Of a DNA stretch of 27,226 bases, positions 23,440 to 27,226 are shown one piece after another. How positions within the stretch are numbered: the stretch's first letter is position 1; every line of letters starts with the position of its first letter. Source of the stretch: Gemmatimonadota bacterium. GTDB taxonomy: Bacteria > JAAXHH01. Where the stretch lies: NCBI GenBank assembly GCA_026713285.1, contig JAPOOT010000395.1, positions 1 through 27,226 of the forward strand, in the 5' to 3' direction. A program made the translations under genes and the position numbers. Under the pieces are notes generated by a model. That model was not told where the DNA came from. It made no database searches and was given only the letters and a program-made list of their open reading frames with translations.

Positions 23440-24531
23440 ATGCTGAAGCGCATACACATCGACAACTACAAATGTCTCAGTAACTTCGATCTGACTTTCG
23501 GAGACTTGACGCTACTGATCGGCGCGAATGGATGCGGTAAGTCGGCGGTATTCGAAGTAGCGGGGAAGTTACGCGATTTCATACGCGGCGACAGCCGGGT
23601 CGGCGAGTTGTTTTCCGCCGGCGACCTGACTAAATGGTCAAAGAAGCGCGAGCAGTCCTTCGAACTGGAATTCGACCTTAAAGATGCCACGTTTCTTTAC
23701 CGGCTTGTGGTTGAACACAACTTGGAAAGGCGACTGGCACGGGTAAAACGGGAAGAACTTACCTGCAATGACCTGCCGCTATTCGAGTTCGCCAATGGCG
23801 AAGTACAGCTCTATCGCGATAATCACAGCGAGGGACCAAAGTATTCATTTGACTGGACGCAATCCGGAATTGCGCCCGTGGCTGAGGGGCTCGACAATAA
23901 GCGATTGTGTGCATTCAGAGATCGGATCCGTCGTTTCGTAACGCTCTTTCTGGAGACGAGGCGTATAGAACACGGTACCGAGTCGGACACGGACAGACTC
24001 GCAGATAACGGTGAGAATTTCGCCTCCTGGTATCAGGGACGACTGCAGGAGAACCCGCGGCGTGCATTCGAGGCGATGGATCACCTGCGTAATGTTCTCC
24101 CCGGCTTCGCTGACCTTAAACTCGTAGAAAAAGGCGACTACAGGGAATTACAGGTAGAATTCGCTCCACTGGAAGGAAATGCGGGCAATAACTATCGGTT
24201 TGACCAACTCTCGGATGGGCAACGCGCTTTAATCGTGCATCATCTGTTGCTCTATGCCGACGACGCCGATCGCACGCTGTTTCTGGACGAGCCGGAAAAC
24301 TATATCACCCTCCCTGAACTACAGCCACTGCTGGCCGAGTTGGAGGACGGCTGCGGCGACGATTTGCCGCAGACTATATTGATTTCCCACCATCCGGAAG
24401 CAATGGATTTCCTCGTTGAAAAGGCGATATGGTTGGGGCGTGAACCGGAGAGCCACACGCGCGTCTTAGATGTCAAAAACGATACCATGCTCAAGGTCTC
24501 CGAACTTTACGCCCAGGGACTTGTCCCGTGA
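23440..24531 (+). CDS. AAA/ABC-type (RecF/OLD-like) ATPase of a candidate defence cassette
   Basis: This 363-residue ATPase of the SMC/RecF-like class begins MLKRIHIDNYKCLSNFDL. Walker A is GANGCGKS (28-35), the ABC signature LSDGQRA (257-263), Walker B TLFLDEPE (279-286), and the His switch ISHHPE (315-320). The whole nucleotide-binding machinery is therefore present. The central region (about 65-250) is a family-specific insertion without a long coiled coil. Its stop overlaps a GTG start of a Toprim-like partner (GTGA), a strong sign of a functional pair. Small ATPases paired with Toprim or DUF4276/DUF4435-like proteins occur in anti-phage systems (for example PARIS and OLD-like systems); this pair is not clearly one of the named types. 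A fossil paralogue of its end lies at 22036-22115. Confidence 0.85.
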   Translation: MLKRIHIDNYKCLSNFDLTFGDLTLLIGANGCGKSAVFEVAGKLRDFIRGDSRVGELFSAGDLTKWSKKREQSFELEFDLKDATFLYRLVVEHNLERRLARVKREELTCNDLPLFEFANGEVQLYRDNHSEGPKYSFDWTQSGIAPVAEGLDNKRLCAFRDRIRRFVTLFLETRRIEHGTESDTDRLADNGENFASWYQGRLQENPRRAFEAMDHLRNVLPGFADLKLVEKGDYRELQVEFAPLEGNAGNNYRFDQLSDGQRALIVHHLLLYADDADRTLFLDEPENYITLPELQPLLAELEDGCGDDLPQTILISHHPEAMDFLVEKAIWLGREPESHTRVLDVKNDTMLKVSELYAQGLVP

Positions 24532-25040
24532 GTCGTCCCAAAATCACTGTGCTCTGCGAAGACAAGCAGCATGGGACTTTTATTCGAATGTTTCTCAGGA
24601 AACGTAAGCGGAGAGTGTATGCTGTCCAGCGAGCAAACTCAGGTGCTGCTGATCGATTTGTAATTGATAAGTTTCCAGAATATCTGGACGCTGTGCGTAA
24701 GCGCGGGGGTATACTGGTTACGATGGTTGACGGTGACAGATACAGCATATCTCAACGAATGAAGCAGTTAAATGAGGCCTGCAGGCAAAGAGAGGTTTCA
24801 CTGCTAAGACCTGGGGAAAACGCAGTCGTCTTCGTACCTATGAGAAATATCGAAACCTGGCTCGCCTATTTAGACGGCGAGGAAGTCAATGAGACAGATA
24901 CTTACCCCAAACTGAAACGGGAACGTGACTGCAAGCCTCTTGTCATCGCGTTAGATGAGATGTGTAAAGCTGGAAGATTGCGATCCCCCTCGCCTCCATC
25001 CTTGGATGCTGCCTGCCAAGAATACCTCCGTGTTTTTTGA
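24528..25040 (+). CDS. Toprim/DUF4276-like putative nuclease partner of the ATPase
   Basis: This 170-residue protein starts at GTG 24528 inside the ATPase stop codon. The N-terminus ITVLCEDKQHGTFIRMFL places an acidic residue (E11) where Toprim folds have their catalytic Glu, and MVDGDRYSI gives a DxD pair (D68, D70). NIETWLAYLDG (E109) and KRERDCKP are further conserved-looking motifs. This arrangement resembles DUF4276/OLD-type Toprim nucleases, but the call rests on motif pattern only. Length is near that expected for the family and the C-terminus seems natural. Coupled translation with the ATPase suggests the ATPase regulates or delivers this effector. Codon use is AT-richer than the chromosomal genes, consistent with acquisition by transfer. 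A 6-bp hairpin (25046-25070) follows the stop without a U-run. Confidence 0.72.
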   Translation: MSRPKITVLCEDKQHGTFIRMFLRKRKRRVYAVQRANSGAADRFVIDKFPEYLDAVRKRGGILVTMVDGDRYSISQRMKQLNEACRQREVSLLRPGENAVVFVPMRNIETWLAYLDGEEVNETDTYPKLKRERDCKPLVIALDEMCKAGRLRSPSPPSLDAACQEYLRVF

Positions 25041-25184
25041 TTGATGATACCCTGGTTTTGGGCCGGTATCTGTTAGGCTGATTACCCTCCGAGCTTCATT
25101 TTACTGATCTCTTCATTAGGAAGTCTCGACAATCAAATACCACCCTCCTTTAAGTTGCTATAATATCAATCAATACGTATATTA

Positions 25185-25213
25185 TTGACCTATAACTTGC
25201 GATAATGTATATT
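25185..25213 (+). promoter_or_regulatory. Candidate sigma70 promoter of the XRE-ImmA gene
   Basis: TTGACC (25185-25190), a 17-base spacer and TATATT (25208-25213) lie about 85 bases before the start codon, within an AT-rich stretch. No clear XRE operator palindrome was found around it. Confidence 0.45.
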
Positions 25214-25298
25214 TACGGTTGCATGGTTGTGACACCGAATGGCAACACTGCGCCCAGATTACGCCGGGAGTTCAGATCCCACCATTAAGGAGTCGGAA

Positions 25299-26522
25299 AT
25301 GGCTATCACTCCGGAACAGATCGGACGAAGCCTGCGATTGGCCAGAGAAAGCCGGAAGATCACGCAGGAGGAAGCCGCAACTGCACTTGGAGTACAGATT
25401 TCGGCGATCAGTCGCATGGAGAGTGGCCAGCGGCAGGTTTCCACGCTGGAATTGACCCGTCTGGCGGAACTTTACGGCCGTCCTATCGAGTGGTTCGTCA
25501 GGCCGGCATCCGCAACCGAGCCGCTGGACCCGATCATTGCGCTCTTTCGAGCCGAACCGGGTCTCCAGTCGGAGGTCGTCAGGGAGCAGGCCCGTCGCTG
25601 TCTGCGTCTGCTCAGCGAAGGGGCCAAACTCAGACGGCTGACCGAAGTCAGTACCGAAGTGTCCCTGCCGCGTTACGAACTTCAGGCTCCTCGTTCCGCG
25701 GGACACGCCATCGCCCAGGGTCAGCAGGTTGCAGAACAGGAGCGCAGGCGTCTCCAATTGGGCCAGGCGCCCGTCAAAGTGCCGGAGACGATGGCCCGTC
25801 AGAACATCTGGACGGCGGCGCTGGAGTTGCCCGATGAAATCACCGGCCTCTTTCTCAGGAGTCCTGATTTTGGCATGGCGATATTGGCAAACCGCTCGCA
25901 GGCCCCGGTCCGTCGGCGCTTCTCGTTCGCGCACGAACACGGCCACGCGCTGATGGACCGTGATACGCCGGCCACCGCTACCAGTGTCCACAACGCCAGG
26001 GAGAGGACCGAACAGCGGGCGAATGCTTTTGCCGCCGCCTTCCTCATGCCGGAAGAAGGCGTTCGGGAATTCATGCACACCCTCGGAAAAGGCAGGATCG
26101 TTCGACGCGAAGAAGCGGCCGTAGATGCCGTGACCGAGGAAGGCATAGAGGGCCAGACGCGCTATCCGTCGGGTTCACAGAAGATCACCTACGCGGACTC
26201 CACCTCTCTGGCCTGGCATTTCGGGGTGAGCTACGCTGCCGCGGTCTGGCGGTTGCGCGGTCTGAATTTCGTCAACCAGAAACAGGCCCAGGTGCTGCTC
26301 GAACGGACCGAAGAAGCCCATCGGTATCGTCGCGCCGTCCGCGCTCTCTCCGATGAAGAAGATTCCAGCGACGAAACGCCATGGGACCATGAATTGAACG
26401 GACAGATCCTCTCGCTGGCGCTGGAAGCGTGGTGGCGCAAGGAGATTTCCAGGGACCGGCTGCTGGAGGTGGGACGGCTGTTGGACATAGATGACGATAC
26501 GGTACTCGATTTGGCGGTTTGA
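25299..26522 (+). CDS. XRE-family HTH / ImmA-IrrE metallopeptidase regulator
   Basis: This is a 407-residue two-domain protein. Residues 6-61 form a Cro/C1-type helix-turn-helix (RLARESRKITQEEAATALG, then SRMESGQRQVST). Residues about 165-320 form an ImmA/IrrE zinc protease: FSFAHEHGHALMD carries HExxH (H212, E213, H216), and the ERTEQRANAFAAAFLMP helix supplies the third ligand. A helical C-terminal region ends in a DLDDD-like acidic stretch. Such proteins usually repress a mobile element or stress/defence gene and are relieved by proteolysis. The start at 25299 is supported by AAGGAG 6 bases upstream and the canonical HTH opening. Downstream, 44 bases away, lies a membrane-protein gene it may control. 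Confidence 0.92.
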   Translation: MAITPEQIGRSLRLARESRKITQEEAATALGVQISAISRMESGQRQVSTLELTRLAELYGRPIEWFVRPASATEPLDPIIALFRAEPGLQSEVVREQARRCLRLLSEGAKLRRLTEVSTEVSLPRYELQAPRSAGHAIAQGQQVAEQERRRLQLGQAPVKVPETMARQNIWTAALELPDEITGLFLRSPDFGMAILANRSQAPVRRRFSFAHEHGHALMDRDTPATATSVHNARERTEQRANAFAAAFLMPEEGVREFMHTLGKGRIVRREEAAVDAVTEEGIEGQTRYPSGSQKITYADSTSLAWHFGVSYAAAVWRLRGLNFVNQKQAQVLLERTEEAHRYRRAVRALSDEEDSSDETPWDHELNGQILSLALEAWWRKEISRDRLLEVGRLLDIDDDTVLDLAV

Positions 26523-26566
26523 GGGGTCGTGAATGAATCAGAGGTCTTTATTTATGGACGGTATAA

Positions 26567-27226
26567 ATGACACAGTACGTTGATCTGCTTTCGAATAGGG
26601 AGCAAGCATCCCTAATCCTATTGTGCATCTTTTTGATTTGGTGTTTGATCCAAAGAAAGGTTCGAGAAGGCATCCCGCAACTCATTCGTACTTTTCTAAG
26701 TCGAGCAATTCTTCTAACGTTGTTCGCATTGTCTTCGTACATCCTATTCGAAGTATGGATTGGTTCACAACTGGGATGGTGGAATACCGAACTTGTCAAA
26801 GAAACAGTCATCTGGTTTGTCATGTCTGGTATTTTATTGTCATATAAAGGAGTCCTAGAAGCAAACAAAGCCCCGCAGTTTTTTAGAAATACGGCAATCG
26901 CGACAATCGCTCCCACCGTCTTCATCACGTTTTTTTTGAATCTAACATCACTCTGTCTCATAGCCGAAGTTCTACTGCAACCTGTAATTGCGACTTTGGC
27001 CGTAATGTCGGTATACACGCATGCACGCAATGAAAAGGGATATGAAACAGTCAGAAAGTTATGTGATGGCATCCTTGCTGTGATCGGGTTTTCGTGGCTG
27101 GCATACACCGTGCATCACAGATTCGAAACATGGGCTCAGCTTGATGGCTATCAGTTGTTCCGGGAGTTTGCGTTACCTATTTGGCTAACGATCGGATTGT
27201 TGCCGTTTTTGTTTGCGTTGTGTTTA
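26567..27226 (+). CDS. Multi-pass membrane protein of unknown function (partial, 3' end off window)
   Basis: ATG at 26567 opens a frame that runs without a stop through 220 codons to the right edge. The translation has about six hydrophobic segments (near residues 14-29, 44-64, 81-93, 110-139 as one or two segments, 168-180 and 203-220), separated by short charged loops such as RKVREG and HARNEKGYETVRK. It is markedly AT-richer than most of the window and uses rare-looking codons (TTT, TTA, ATA), suggesting recent transfer. I recognise no family. As the gene following an XRE-ImmA protein in a defence-like island, it could be a membrane effector or a separate gene; this cannot be decided here. 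No good ribosome site precedes the ATG. Confidence 0.65.
   Translation, partial: MTQYVDLLSNREQASLILLCIFLIWCLIQRKVREGIPQLIRTFLSRAILLTLFALSSYILFEVWIGSQLGWWNTELVKETVIWFVMSGILLSYKGVLEANKAPQFFRNTAIATIAPTVFITFFLNLTSLCLIAEVLLQPVIATLAVMSVYTHARNEKGYETVRKLCDGILAVIGFSWLAYTVHHRFETWAQLDGYQLFREFALPIWLTIGLLPFLFALCL

Noticed and set aside
25046..25070. Hairpin after the Toprim-like gene as intrinsic terminator
   Set aside because: Only a 6-bp stem with a 13-base loop and no following T-run.
26548..27108. 186-codon minus-strand frame at the right end
   Set aside because: The opposite strand gives a continuous hydrophobic membrane-protein translation with no stop; the minus frame has irregular composition and no ribosome site.

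Overview
The window is high-GC bacterial DNA, densely coded on both strands, with no rRNA, tRNA or CRISPR seen. An outer-membrane autotransporter and Sec signal peptides point to a Gram-negative cell. Two phytanoyl-CoA dioxygenase-family genes, a Gfo/Idh/MocA oxidoreductase, an SDR, a tungsten-type aldehyde oxidoreductase and a GH113-like glycosidase resemble the gene content of uncultured environmental lineages such as Latescibacterota or Poribacteria. That placement is an inference from gene content only.

Layout. Positions 1-8625 are on the minus strand: a secreted beta-propeller/CehA-type metallohydrolase (running off the left edge), a PhyH dioxygenase, a 1295-residue autotransporter whose passenger carries three Cache sensor domains, and S-adenosylhomocysteine hydrolase. 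A 334-base divergent region leads into a plus-strand housekeeping run (8960-14166): MATE exporter, dtd, maf, a YdjM-like membrane hydrolase, a small coiled-coil protein, a Gfo/Idh/MocA oxidoreductase and an SDR. A near-consensus promoter then precedes kptA, with a GH113-like glycosidase 1 base downstream. An NYN-domain nuclease and a 51-residue GTG-start basic peptide with a perfect Shine-Dalgarno follow. Minus-strand genes for an RCK potassium channel and an AOR-family tungstoenzyme come next, and the AOR is divergent from a second PhyH dioxygenase.

From about 21100 to the right edge the window changes character into an accessory island of toxin-antitoxin and defence-type genes. Its first 2 kb is a graveyard. 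A DUF4160 gene, a methyltransferase and a two-gene unnamed cassette each keep recognisable ends but have lost internal sequence, and the tail of a second ATPase gene survives as a diverged fragment. The second part looks intact: an ABC/RecF-like ATPase overlapping a Toprim-like partner (a candidate two-gene defence cassette), an XRE-ImmA/IrrE regulator-protease, and an AT-richer multi-pass membrane protein cut by the right edge.

The most interesting items are the triple-Cache autotransporter, the ATPase/Toprim-like pair with its fossil paralogue, the run of internal deletions, the tiny GTG-start peptide gene, and a long hairpin overlapping the dtd promoter.
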